Positions 54,328 through 62,830 of a stretch of DNA of 64,000 nt are shown here, piece after piece. The notes below the pieces were generated by a model. That model saw only the letters and a program-made list of their open reading frames with translations. It was not told the DNA's origin and searched no databases. This stretch comes from Caballeronia sp. SEWSISQ10-4 2 (GTDB taxonomy: Bacteria > Pseudomonadota > Gammaproteobacteria > Burkholderiales > Burkholderiaceae). The stretch's first letter is position 1, and each line of letters starts with the position of its first letter. The stretch covers positions 1 to 64,000 of the forward strand of contig NZ_JALPRJ010000041.1 in assembly GCF_030464885.1 (NCBI RefSeq). The letters run 5' to 3'. Position numbers and translations under genes: made by a program.

Positions 54328-55221
54328 ATGCCTTCCGAGGGACAAGGGATTTTTGCGGCCGTCGCTACGCCGCTCGACGCGGAAAATCGAGTGGATTTGC
54401 CATTGCTGGCGCAGCATTCGATAGGTCTCCTGCGAAGCGGGCTGAACGGGATCGCCCTCTTTGGCACGACCGGGGAGGGCCCGTCGTTCACTGTAGCCGA
54501 GCGCAGCGGGACACTGGAAGCGCTGCTTGCGCGGGGCGTGGAATGCAGCCAGATGATCGTTTCAACCGGTGCCGCGGCGCTTGGCGACACAGTTCATCTG
54601 ACGCGGCATGCATGTGCGCAGGGCTGCCGGCGCGTGTTGCTCCTGCCGCCCTTCTTTTTCAAGGGCGTCAGCAGTGCCGGCGTGGTTGATGCGATCGGGT
54701 CGGTGATCGACGAGGTCGGCGATCCGGAACTGCGAGTCATCCTCTACCACATCCCTCAGGTGGCTGGCGTCGGCTTTACCGACGAGGCCATCGCTTCGTT
54801 GCGTCAACGTTATGGCGCAGTGATCGAGGGCATCAAGGACAGCAGTGGAAGTCTGGCGAATTCGCTAGGGTTGATCTCCAATCACCCAGGCCTGAAGGTC
54901 TATGTGGGTGCCGAGGACACGATTCGGGAGGCGCGTGCGGCTGGTGGTGCCGGGTCGATCTGCGGGCTTGCGAACATCGCGCCGGATCAGGTTCGAGCCT
55001 GTTACGAAGGTTCCGAAGGCGAATCCCCTGACGTCATTGCGGAACTTCTGCGGGCGGTTGGCGGAATGGCTTTCGTGCCGCTTCTCAAGGCATGGCTCGC
55101 TGCGCGCCACCGGAACGACGGCTGGCGCCGGGTGCGGGCACCGCTTGTTGCCGCCGCCGCAAATGCAGCCGCCTCGCTGCCGCGAGCACTCGTCACGGCG
55201 GCGATGGAAGCAAAGGGGTAA
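54328..55221 (+). CDS. DapA/NanA-family aldolase or dehydratase
   Basis: A 297-residue class I lyase of the dihydrodipicolinate synthase superfamily. FGTTGEGPSF carries the Thr-Thr pair, LYHIPQ the catalytic Tyr, and EGIKDSSG the Schiff-base Lys. Relatives include 2-keto-3-deoxy sugar-acid aldolases and dehydratases and 4-hydroxy-2-oxo acid lyases. With a neighbouring FAD-linked 2-hydroxyacid dehydrogenase and an ACS carrier it is more likely catabolic than lysine-forming. It is preceded by a GntR gene and about 220 bp of promoter DNA. Confidence 0.85.
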   Translation: MPSEGQGIFAAVATPLDAENRVDLPLLAQHSIGLLRSGLNGIALFGTTGEGPSFTVAERSGTLEALLARGVECSQMIVSTGAAALGDTVHLTRHACAQGCRRVLLLPPFFFKGVSSAGVVDAIGSVIDEVGDPELRVILYHIPQVAGVGFTDEAIASLRQRYGAVIEGIKDSSGSLANSLGLISNHPGLKVYVGAEDTIREARAAGGAGSICGLANIAPDQVRACYEGSEGESPDVIAELLRAVGGMAFVPLLKAWLAARHRNDGWRRVRAPLVAAAANAAASLPRALVTAAMEAKG

Positions 55222-55352
55222 TCGCCTCGGGAAACTGTTTGACATGATTGCGCGCGGACCTTCGCTCAAAGGCGGTCAAGCCACGGCTACGCGGGGCGGG
55301 ACTGGATCTGCGGCGAGCCTGCGTGCGACGCAACAATAAGGAGGAAGACAAC

Positions 55353-56777
55353 ATGGATGACGAGCTCTGCATGCCTGAACGGGTCGACGGTTCCGCTCAG
55401 GCGCTGTTCGCGGCGCTGCGCGAAGCGCTGGGTACCTCAACGGTGCTAAGTGGCGTGGATATCCCGGCGCGTAACGAAAAGGACTGGAGTACGCTCGGGC
55501 CGGTTCAGCCGCTTGCGGTCGTGCGCCCGACGAACACCGAGGGTGTTGCTGCAGCGATGCGCATTTGCGCGCAGTACGGCGTGCCGGTCGTGCCACAAGG
55601 GGGGCTGACCGGTCTCTGTGGGGGGGCGCGGCCTATAGAGGGAGCGGTTGCGTTATCGCTTGAGCGCATGGTGGGGGTCGAGGAGATCGATACCGCGTCG
55701 GCGACCATGACGGTGAAGGCGGGTACGCCCTTGCAGATTGTGCAGCAGGCAGCCGATGAAGCCGGCTTCTTCATGCCGCTGGATCTCGGCTCCCGCGGCT
55801 CGTGCGCGATCGGCGGCAATCTGTCGACCAACGCCGGCGGTAATCGCGTGATCCGCTATGGCATGGCGCGCGAGATGGTGCTTGGGATCGAAGTCGTGCT
55901 GCCCGATGGGACCGTAGTGACCAGCTTGAACAAGATGTTGAAGAACAACGCCGGCTACGACCTGAAGCATCTTTTCATCGGTAGTGAAGGCACGCTCGGG
56001 ATCATCACGCGTATTGTCCTGCGCCTGTCGCCGAAGCCTGGGTGCACGATGGCGGCGTTGTGCGCACTCGGAAGTTACGAGAAGGTGGTGGCGTTACTGA
56101 ATGCGGCGCGGCGCGGCCTGGGGCCGCTGCTGTCTGCATTCGAAGTGATGTGGCCGGACTACTGGCGCACAGTCACACAGCAAGTGCCCGGGGTCAGCAG
56201 TCCACTGTCCGGTGAACACGCATGTTACGTGTTGATCGAGGTTCAGGGGATGGATGAAGCGTTCGATGTGCCGCGTTTCGATGCGTGGCTTGAGCGCCAG
56301 ATGGAAGAGGGGATCCTGGCCGACGCGGCGGTCGCGCAATCGATGGCTGACGTCCACGCGTTTTGGGGCGTGCGCGATGCCTGCGCCGAATTTCCGCAGG
56401 TACTTGGGACGCACGAGGCATTTGACATCGGCCTGCCGGTCGCGGTGATGGACCAGTACGTGAGCGCCTGCCTCGCGGCGCTGAGAGACAAATATGCAAA
56501 CGCGGTCGCGCTTTTCTATGGCCACATCGGCGATGGCAACCTGCACATCGTTGCCTGTGTACCCGGCGCGCAAATCCAGCCGAAAGAGGAGATTGCCGCA
56601 ATCGTATACGCGCTTGTGCAACAGTTTGGCGGAACGATCTCGGCCGAACATGGCATCGGCATTTCTAAAAAGCCGTGGCTATCTTATACGCGCAGCGAAC
56701 CCGAACTAGTCCTGATGCGTCGCGTGAAGGACGCACTTGATCCGCGGAACCTGCTCAACCCGGGCAAGGTGGTCTGA
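55353..56777 (+). CDS. FAD-linked 2-hydroxyacid dehydrogenase (GlcD/D-lactate dehydrogenase type)
   Basis: A 474-residue flavoprotein: FAD_binding_4 in the first half (VPQGGLTGLCGGARP; NLSTNAGGNRVIRYGM) and FAD-oxidase_C in the second (YGHIGDGNLHI with metal-binding His, SAEHGIGISKK). It oxidises a D-2-hydroxy acid to the 2-oxo acid and passes electrons to quinone or another acceptor. ATG 55353 follows AAGGAGG; TTG 55248 is discounted. It lies in one direction between the DapA-type and MFS genes, which suggests a 2-hydroxy/2-oxo acid pathway. Confidence 0.88.
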   Translation: MDDELCMPERVDGSAQALFAALREALGTSTVLSGVDIPARNEKDWSTLGPVQPLAVVRPTNTEGVAAAMRICAQYGVPVVPQGGLTGLCGGARPIEGAVALSLERMVGVEEIDTASATMTVKAGTPLQIVQQAADEAGFFMPLDLGSRGSCAIGGNLSTNAGGNRVIRYGMAREMVLGIEVVLPDGTVVTSLNKMLKNNAGYDLKHLFIGSEGTLGIITRIVLRLSPKPGCTMAALCALGSYEKVVALLNAARRGLGPLLSAFEVMWPDYWRTVTQQVPGVSSPLSGEHACYVLIEVQGMDEAFDVPRFDAWLERQMEEGILADAAVAQSMADVHAFWGVRDACAEFPQVLGTHEAFDIGLPVAVMDQYVSACLAALRDKYANAVALFYGHIGDGNLHIVACVPGAQIQPKEEIAAIVYALVQQFGGTISAEHGIGISKKPWLSYTRSEPELVLMRRVKDALDPRNLLNPGKVV

Positions 56778-56858
56778 CGGTTTAACTCAAGCACCAGCGA
56801 TCACCGGCAACAGACCGGGGACGCTCCATCCCTATGTGGGGAAGACAAAGGAGACGAG

Positions 56859-58202
56859 ATGTTGAATAACCGACAGGCCGGCGTGTGGACGGAAGAGGCA
56901 TTGCTGGAAAGCGCGATCAGCCGCGCGAAGTGGCGGATCGTGCCGTTTCTCATCCTGATGTACATGCTGGCTTACCTTGACCGTGCCAACATCGGGTTTG
57001 CGAAGCAGGCGTACCAGGCATCGACGGGGGTGAGCAACGCGGCATTCGCGTTCGGCGCCGGCATTTTCTTTATCGCTTACGCGCTCTTCGAAGTGCCGAG
57101 CAACCTGATCATGCATCGCGTGGGCGCGCGGACATGGCTCGCCCGAATCATGGTCACGTGGGGCTTGATCTCGGCCGCCATGATCTATGCGAAAAGCGAT
57201 TTTCTTTTCTCCTTCATCCGTTTCTTTCTCGGCGCAGCCGAGGCCGGATTGTTCCCTGGTGCGGTCCTTTACATGACGTACTGGTTTCCCGCACGCGCGC
57301 GCGGGCAGATCCTGGGGATCTTTTATTTCGGATCGCCACTCGCGCTGATGCTGGGTGGCCCACTCTCGGGGTTGCTGCTGGAACACGACGGCCTGTTCGG
57401 CTTGCACGGCTGGCAACTCATGTTTCTCGTCGAGGGACTGCTCGCGTCCGCAGTCGGTGTATGGGCCTATTTCTATCTGTGCAATCGCCCGGAAAACGCG
57501 AGATGGATGCCGCCCGACGAAGCGCAAGCGCTTGCCCGTGCGCTCGCGGCAGAGGAGCGCGGAAAGGAGGTATCGGGCAAGACGAGCTTTCGGGCCGCGC
57601 TGGCCGACCCGCAACTCCTGCATTTTGCCCTCCTGTACTTTTCGATCCAGATCGCAGGCTACGGCGTCGCTTTCTATCTGCCGACGCAGGTGAGTGCGCT
57701 GCTGCAAATGAAGATAGGCCTGCACGTCGGACTGATATCGGCGATTCCGTGGGTCTGTGCGATTGTGGCCGGCGCGTTTTATCCCGCGTTTGCGGTGCGC
57801 ACCGGACACCGTCGCGGCTTCGCGGTGCTCTCGGCGCTTGCGATTGCCGTTGGTCTGGTGGTGTCCGCACACACGGGGCCTGTGATAGCAATCGTGGCGT
57901 TGTCCTTCGTGACAATGGGGATCATGACAATACAGCCGATCTTCTGGACCTTCCCGACTGCCTATCTGGGTGGCACGGCGGCGGCGGGTGGATTCGCCGT
58001 GATCAATGCAATCGGCAACCTCGGTGGCTTCTTCGCGCCGAACGTGAAAAACGCGGTGGAAACGTCGTTCCACTCGCCCGCGGCCGGGCTTTACGTGCTC
58101 GCGGCGAGCGGTCTCACGGCGGCGCTTCTCGTCATCGCGCTGCGCCCGCAGCAGGGCGAGCGCACTTCGGCGGATTCGCGGACCGTGCAGGCTAAGGTAT
58201 AG
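56859..58202 (+). CDS. MFS transporter, anion:cation symporter (ACS) family
   Basis: A 447-residue 12-helix carrier with AYLDRANIGFAKQ in helix 1 and AEAGLFPGAVLYMTYWFP in helix 4-5, both typical of ACS-family tartrate/phthalate/hydroxy-acid carriers. AAAGGAG precedes the ATG. It ends the GntR, DapA-type, FAD-dehydrogenase set and probably imports the acid that these enzymes handle. Confidence 0.88.
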   Translation: MLNNRQAGVWTEEALLESAISRAKWRIVPFLILMYMLAYLDRANIGFAKQAYQASTGVSNAAFAFGAGIFFIAYALFEVPSNLIMHRVGARTWLARIMVTWGLISAAMIYAKSDFLFSFIRFFLGAAEAGLFPGAVLYMTYWFPARARGQILGIFYFGSPLALMLGGPLSGLLLEHDGLFGLHGWQLMFLVEGLLASAVGVWAYFYLCNRPENARWMPPDEAQALARALAAEERGKEVSGKTSFRAALADPQLLHFALLYFSIQIAGYGVAFYLPTQVSALLQMKIGLHVGLISAIPWVCAIVAGAFYPAFAVRTGHRRGFAVLSALAIAVGLVVSAHTGPVIAIVALSFVTMGIMTIQPIFWTFPTAYLGGTAAAGGFAVINAIGNLGGFFAPNVKNAVETSFHSPAAGLYVLAASGLTAALLVIALRPQQGERTSADSRTVQAKV

Positions 58203-58306
58203 CTTCGACTGCCTGAGCAAATTGCGGAAGCGTTCTTCGCCGCACTTCGCAGGCTTGCGGCATTCGTTATCGTGCAGCTTTAGCACGAGGTTCGAGCCCG
58301 CGCCGT

Positions 58307-59386
58307 CTAAGGCTGGATCACAGTGATCCTGAATGGGCCGCCGTTCGCGGCTGCGTGGGTTACCGCGCCATTGGCGTTATCGAGCGGGAACGTCGTCACG
58401 TCGAAGTGGCCGAGATCCAGCAAGCCGGCTCGGATCAGGCCCGTCATGCGCGTCACCGCTTCGGGCGGATACATCCATTTGCCGCACACCGTGATGTCGT
58501 TGCGCATGATCCACGGATACGGCAGATCGAGCCCCTTGCCGCCGAGCATGCCGACGCCGCCCATCAGCACGACGCGCCCATAGGGGCGCACAGCCATGAC
58601 CGCCGCGCGCACTGTTGTAGTCGTGGCGGAGGGCGGCAGCAGATCCAGCACGCAATCGATCGGACCGGGGGACGCCTGCCGCATCCGTTCGCGGTCCTCG
58701 TCTTCGTTGCCTGAGAGCTTCACGGTCCGCACGCGCTCGCCGAAGCGGCGCTCCAGATCCGCGAGCGCGCGTTCATTACGCCCCGGAGCGACGACGCAGC
58801 GCGCGCCCATCGCGAGCGCGACGGCTACGCCTGCGCTCCCGAAATTACCCGTCGCTCCGCTCACAAGCAGCGTCTTGCCGGCTTGCAGATTGGCCGCAAG
58901 CAGTCCGCCATAGGGTACGAGCATGACGTTGAGCGCGGACCAGTGGGCGGCATCGTCAGGCTCGATCTCGCCGATTCGAATCGCGTTTTCAGTCGGCACC
59001 CGCACCTGTTCGGCGAAGGGGCCATCGTGAAAATACCGTTGCAGGCGCATGGCGCCGTCGCCGCGTGCGCTCCAGCCCTGCAGCACGATGTCGGGCTTAA
59101 GAGCGTCGTCGCGCGAACGCACGGTCGGGTCGCAGAACACCCAGTCGCCCGGCTTCAGATGCGTGGCGTCCGGGCCGCTCGCACGCACGCGGCCGATCGC
59201 GCCGCAGCCGGGAACCATCGGGAGATCGATCGGGTATTGGCGCTCGCCGCTAAATACTTCGCTCGCGTAGGAAAGCACCGGCGCGGCTGCGACATCGACA
59301 ACGACTTCGCCGGTGCCGATCGCCGGATCTGGGATCTGGTTGATCGCGAGCGGCTGGCCGAGCGTCTTCAAAATCGCAGCTTTCAT
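58307..59386 (-). CDS. MDR-superfamily oxidoreductase (zinc-free alcohol dehydrogenase-like)
   Basis: A 359-residue MDR protein with VSGATGNFGSAGVAVALAMGA as cofactor loop and no catalytic zinc Cys (VLSYASEVFSG replaces it). The C-terminal half has GRVVLMGGVGM. AACGGAGA precedes the ATG. It is divergent from the MLTR-type regulator at 59504 with a 117-bp gap that holds repeated TCCTAG elements. This is the usual arrangement for an MLTR regulator with the oxidoreductase it controls. Substrate unknown. Confidence 0.83.
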   Translation of the reverse strand: MKAAILKTLGQPLAINQIPDPAIGTGEVVVDVAAAPVLSYASEVFSGERQYPIDLPMVPGCGAIGRVRASGPDATHLKPGDWVFCDPTVRSRDDALKPDIVLQGWSARGDGAMRLQRYFHDGPFAEQVRVPTENAIRIGEIEPDDAAHWSALNVMLVPYGGLLAANLQAGKTLLVSGATGNFGSAGVAVALAMGARCVVAPGRNERALADLERRFGERVRTVKLSGNEDEDRERMRQASPGPIDCVLDLLPPSATTTTVRAAVMAVRPYGRVVLMGGVGMLGGKGLDLPYPWIMRNDITVCGKWMYPPEAVTRMTGLIRAGLLDLGHFDVTTFPLDNANGAVTHAAANGGPFRITVIQP

Positions 59387-59430
59387 GGTCGTTCTCCGTT
59401 ATGCGTGATTAGACCAGGGCATTCTGGCAG

Positions 59431-59469
59431 TCCTAGAATGAACAACAAGGCCTAGCACTATCCTAGGAT
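59431..59469. promoter_or_regulatory. TCCTAG operator-like repeats between MDR and MLTR genes
   Basis: TCCTAGAAT at 59431-59439 and TCCTAGGAT at 59461-59469 are direct repeats 30 bp apart; the second lies within the perfect palindrome ATCCTAGGAT (59460-59469). The spacing of three helical turns and the location in the divergent gap suggest a cooperative operator for the MLTR-type regulator (inference). Confidence 0.5.
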
Positions 59470-59503
59470 TCATGCGTGCTTCCATCGGTGGAAAGGGACG
59501 ATC

Positions 59504-60277
59504 ATGGCGACATCGAGTCGAAGCGAATTTGGCGATTTCCTGCGCTCGCGACGGGAGAAATTAAGCCCGGATGCGGTGGGTCTCAACGGCGGCCGTCGCC
59601 GTCGTACACCGGGCCTGCGACGCGAAGAAGTGGCGGAACTGGCGGGCATCGGCGTGGACTGGTATATCCGGCTCGAGCAAGGCAGAACGATCCGTCCATC
59701 CGATGCCACCCTCGACGCCCTCGCGCGCGCCCTGCATCTCGGCAAGGTCGACGCGGCGCATTTGCGAGCGCTCGCGCGCAATGGCGATCGCCGCGCGTTT
59801 GTCCGCGAGAGCGTGCCGGCAGCCATTGAGCGTCTGGTCGCAAGCCTCGATTTGCCGGCTTACGTGACCGGCCGGCGCTGGGACATCCTGACGTGGAACG
59901 CCGCCGCCGCGGATATCCTCGGCTTTGACCGCCTCGTCGAAGCGGATCGCAACATCCTGGTATTCATGTTCATCGAACCGGGATCGCGGCGACTGTTCGG
60001 GGCCGCCTGGTCCGACGAAGCCCGCCGTATGATCGCGCTCTTTCGCGCGACCTACGATCTCCATGCCGACGATTCAGCGTTCGTCGAACTGGTCGAGCGC
60101 GTGCGTACAGATAGCCCGGAGTTCGCGAGGTGGTGGAACGCGCATGACATCCGCAGCAGCGCTGCCGGACAGAAGTTGCTCACGCACCCGGAGCGGGGCA
60201 CGCAGCGCTACGAATACGCTACGTTTCAGGCGAACGATGATCCGGCGCTGAAGCTGGCGATCTATACGCCCGTCTGA
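59504..60277 (+). CDS. XRE-type regulator with MmyB-like (MLTR) ligand-binding domain
   Basis: A 257-residue regulator: N-terminal helix-turn-helix (about 8-80, TPGLRREEVAELAGIGVDWY and RLEQGR) and a PAS-like MLTR ligand domain (about 100-257, VTGRRWDILTWNAAAADIL; a NILVFMFIEP strand). These regulators usually repress a divergent short- or medium-chain oxidoreductase and respond to a fatty acid or related ligand. AAAGGG precedes the ATG. The MDR gene at 58307-59386 is the probable target. Confidence 0.9.
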   Translation: MATSSRSEFGDFLRSRREKLSPDAVGLNGGRRRRTPGLRREEVAELAGIGVDWYIRLEQGRTIRPSDATLDALARALHLGKVDAAHLRALARNGDRRAFVRESVPAAIERLVASLDLPAYVTGRRWDILTWNAAAADILGFDRLVEADRNILVFMFIEPGSRRLFGAAWSDEARRMIALFRATYDLHADDSAFVELVERVRTDSPEFARWWNAHDIRSSAAGQKLLTHPERGTQRYEYATFQANDDPALKLAIYTPV

Positions 60278-60595
60278 GCGCTCATGCGGTGGGAAAGCGT
60301 AGTGGGTTATTCGAATGGCGTAGCAAGGAACGTCCGCCTTGCTGCAGGTGATGCTTCCTGCTTCCAGCGGCAGGCGGGCTAATGGTTATCCGACTTCCAG
60401 GATCAACGAGAGTGATTTTTCGATAGGTGTAATGAATTAGAAAGAACTATGTTTCACTGACTTACTAAAGATTTCCTCGGGGTTGCCGTCATTCGTATTA
60501 CGAAAGCGAATCTCCAATGTAAATAATGGACTCGCGCAACGGCAAAAATTACCTGAGAGCCCCGTGAGTGCGAAAGCGACGGGATTGTTGTATGG
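60278..60595. other. intergenic region at the edge of the island-like part
   Basis: No gene is recognised. Local base composition falls (AT-rich around 60400-60540) relative to the regulator gene before it. It may contain the boundary between core-like DNA and the decayed mobile region. Confidence 0.35.
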
Positions 60596-61308
60596 CAAGC
60601 CGAGACACACTCCGGCGTGCTTGCGGCGGCTGCGAATGCGAAGGGCATTACGAACCCGGACGGATCGCCGGTGACGGCGAGCAACATCGCTAACCAGTTG
60701 GCACAGATGGGCTATAGTCAGAGCGGCGTGTCAGAAAGCGGAGCGCGGCTACGGTGGAGGGGGCGACGCCGCCGAGCGACGGCACGACGTGGGCGAAGGC
60801 GGGCGTAGATGCAAGCACCGGCCAGACGATCTGGGCGCAGGTGCCGGGGGCAGCCAATCCGACATTGCAGACGTTCATTCTGCAGAAGACGAACGGCGCG
60901 GACGTGCCGCTCGCGCAGAGTTACACCGCGTCGCCATCCGGCGCACAGTCTAACCTTGGGCCACAAGGCGTTTCGATGGGGACGAACGCGGGATCGATAT
61001 GCCCGAATGGGAACTGCGGGATTGCATATCAATCAGTATCGATGCCCCCGCCCGCTACTCTCACGGACAAGGGCTCGACTGCATTGGCACTCGCATCTCC
61101 ATGGCTTCCGCCTCCGTTTGATGTTGCCGCTCTCGTTGGCTCAGCGGGACTGCAGTCACTAAACTATCTTTATAGTCCACCGAGTCGCGCGTCGATCTTA
61201 TACAGCACGATGAGCACGATTGGCGGTGCGTTACTTCCGCAGGGACCCTTGGTTCAAACTCTGTTCACGTTGGGTACGACTGCGGCGCAACCTTACATCG
61301 CTCCGTAG
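60596..61308 (+). pseudogene. relic of a secreted-protein C-terminal region, possible polymorphic-toxin tail, frameshifted
   Basis: Two frames join into one protein-like sequence: frame 1 to about 60745 (ANAKGITNPDGSPVTASNIA, NQLAQMGYSQSGVSESGA) and the next frame from about 60748 to 61308 (GATPPSDGTTWAKAGVDAST). Low-complexity Gly/Ser/Thr/Asn sequence of this style occurs near the ends of long filamentous-haemagglutinin/CdiA-type exoproteins in Burkholderia. The last 80 residues contain hydrophobic stretches (STALALASPWLPPPFDVAAL; YSTMSTIGGALLPQGPLVQT). There is no start, signal or upstream body, so the rest of the gene is lost. A small two-helix membrane protein follows 35 bp later, as an immunity gene would. 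I do not recognise the domain with certainty. Confidence 0.4.
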
Positions 61309-61343
61309 CACAATCAACATTACACAGTTCAATACGCGACACC

Positions 61344-61606
61344 ATGGACAACAAAAAGTGGAAGGATGATTTAACGCCATTTGAGCGAACGGTTTACCGT
61401 TGGGTCTCCTATTCGGCACTGGCTGTCGTCTTCTACTGTGTGCTCATGGTGCGCAAGTATCCAACATCGACAGTTTTTTTGTAATCGGACTATTTGTGCT
61501 AGTGATAGCGATGGTCTTTGGTGGGGGATACAGCAAAAGCGTTAGGGTGTTGGATCTGAGGCGATTCGATAAACGTTCCGGTGAAAGCAACTCTCGTCGT
61601 GACTGA
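61344..61606 (+). pseudogene. two-helix membrane protein, frame broken at a T7 run; possible immunity protein
   Basis: ATG 61344 opens a frame (MDNKKWKDDLTPFERTVYRW) with one membrane helix (SYSALAVVFYCVLMV) that stops at TAA 61482 just after a run of seven T (61474-61480). One added T would join it to the frame that carries on as VIGLFVLVIAMVFGGGYSKS and ends at 61606, giving 87 residues with two helices and a basic tail. As it stands the product is 46 residues. Small two-helix inner-membrane proteins immediately after a toxin tail are known as immunity proteins for pore-forming CDI toxins. A homopolymer sequencing error or real phase change would look the same. Confidence 0.5.
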
Positions 61607-61709
61607 TGTGCGCCGAAGGTACGGGAGGGTGGAACAGATACTGTGAAGCATGCCGAGGGGGTAGGATGGGACGTGTATGGTTATTTATTGACCGGCCAGC
61701 CGCAGTGAG

Positions 61710-61736
61710 ACGAACCCGGCCGAGTGCCGGGTTCGT
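61710..61736 (+). terminator. strong hairpin terminator
   Basis: Perfect 11-base stem ACGAACCCGGC/GCCGGGTTCGT with a five-base loop, followed by GCTTTAT. The T-tract is short, but the stem is the strongest in this region. It could serve the upstream genes and the minus-strand gene at 61818-62036. Confidence 0.6.
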
Positions 61737-61817
61737 GCTTTATGGCGTCCGCGAGCATCACGGCGCTGTGATCCGGTTTGTGCAATTCGCGGTGGTTGTG
61801 GGTGCGGCCCCGGTTGG

Positions 61818-62036
61818 CTAGAAAAGCCGCTTGGCGACTTCGCGGCGGAAGTCTTCGTTGCGGTGCATTTCCTTCGAAGTCTGCATCGCGCGCTGTATCC
61901 ATTCGGAGGCGAAATCCCGCTTTGTGTCCGGCTGCGGGTCGGGTGACTGTGCCGTGGAAATCGCCGAATTGTTGCGCGGTGCCGCGCCGTCGCGGGCCGG
62001 GTTAATTGCGGATTGTTCGCCGTTGTTCAACCTCAA
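61818..62036 (-). CDS. small hypothetical protein (72 residues)
   Basis: A charged, helix-prone protein (FASEWIQRAMQTSKEMHRNE, then DFRREVAKRLF at the end). The start is a TTG after AGGGGAG. No family is recognised. It diverges from the ribbon-helix-helix-like gene at 62257, and the sequence style resembles small plasmid-borne genes. Confidence 0.4.
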   Translation of the reverse strand: MRLNNGEQSAINPARDGAAPRNNSAISTAQSPDPQPDTKRDFASEWIQRAMQTSKEMHRNEDFRREVAKRLF

Positions 62037-62256
62037 AATCTCCCCTGTTTAAGCTACACACATTACGCACGCGCCAAAGCGCTTGCAAAACCGTCGCGAA
62101 GGCTTGCCGGTATTGGGTTGGCGGCGTTAACGGGAAAAGCATAGCAGGCTGTGCCGAAAATGGGGAATCGCGTGTAACCAAGACGGGGCAACGGTTTGCG
62201 GGTGGTACTATTTGCAACCGGAGGTGTTGTGAATCCCGTTGACCGAAGAGGCATTG

Positions 62257-62646
62257 ATGCGAGACAAGTCGATCCACATCCGTCTTGAACACGACGATTA
62301 TGAGCAACTGGTGAAGTTGGCCGGTGCGATGAAAATGACGCCGAGCGCGGCGGCTCGTGTGCTGGTGTTGCAAGGTATTGGCCCGGTTGATCGCAAGCAT
62401 GAGGCGTTGCTGTACCGCATCGAGGCGTTGACGGATCTGCTGCACAAGACGGGTGCTCTAGCGGCCAGTGCGGTGGCATCGTCGGCCATGTCGCCTGTCT
62501 GGCAGGGTGTGGATGATGAAGTGGAAAAGCAGCGTTTGCGCGCGCACATCAAACGGGCGGTGAAATACGGAAAGGAGATCGATGAGGCCTGGGACAAGGG
62601 GAAGCTCGACGAGGCCAGTACGCCTGTTTCCCTCAGCCCCGTTTAA
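62257..62646 (+). CDS. small plasmid/mobilisation-type protein with ribbon-helix-helix-like N terminus
   Basis: A 129-residue protein beginning MRDKSIHIRLEHDDYEQLVK, the beta-strand then helix pattern seen in ribbon-helix-helix DNA-binding proteins such as MobC-like accessory proteins; the C-terminal half is helical and charged. ATG 62257 follows GAAG; TTG 62239 is an alternative. It lies in the island-like part with a broken primase-like gene and a tyrosine recombinase. Function is inferred from pattern only. Confidence 0.5.
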   Translation: MRDKSIHIRLEHDDYEQLVKLAGAMKMTPSAAARVLVLQGIGPVDRKHEALLYRIEALTDLLHKTGALAASAVASSAMSPVWQGVDDEVEKQRLRAHIKRAVKYGKEIDEAWDKGKLDEASTPVSLSPV

Positions 62647-62830
62647 GCGGATCAATGCTGGGTGGCGTGCATACTGACTGAATGGGTCGAAGGCGATGCT
62701 GCCGGAAATATGGCTTCATCCCTGGTGCTGTTGCCGATGTTGTTATGTTTTTAATAGAAGAAAACCGCCCCCAACCCCAGCGGAGCGGTGGGGTGTCTCT
62801 AGCTGCTAAAAGCCGGGGTGTGACCGATCC

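Noticed and set aside
56832-58286. 484-residue minus-strand frame over the second MFS gene
   Set aside because: Antisense to a clear transporter and rich in Arg/His/Glu without motifs.
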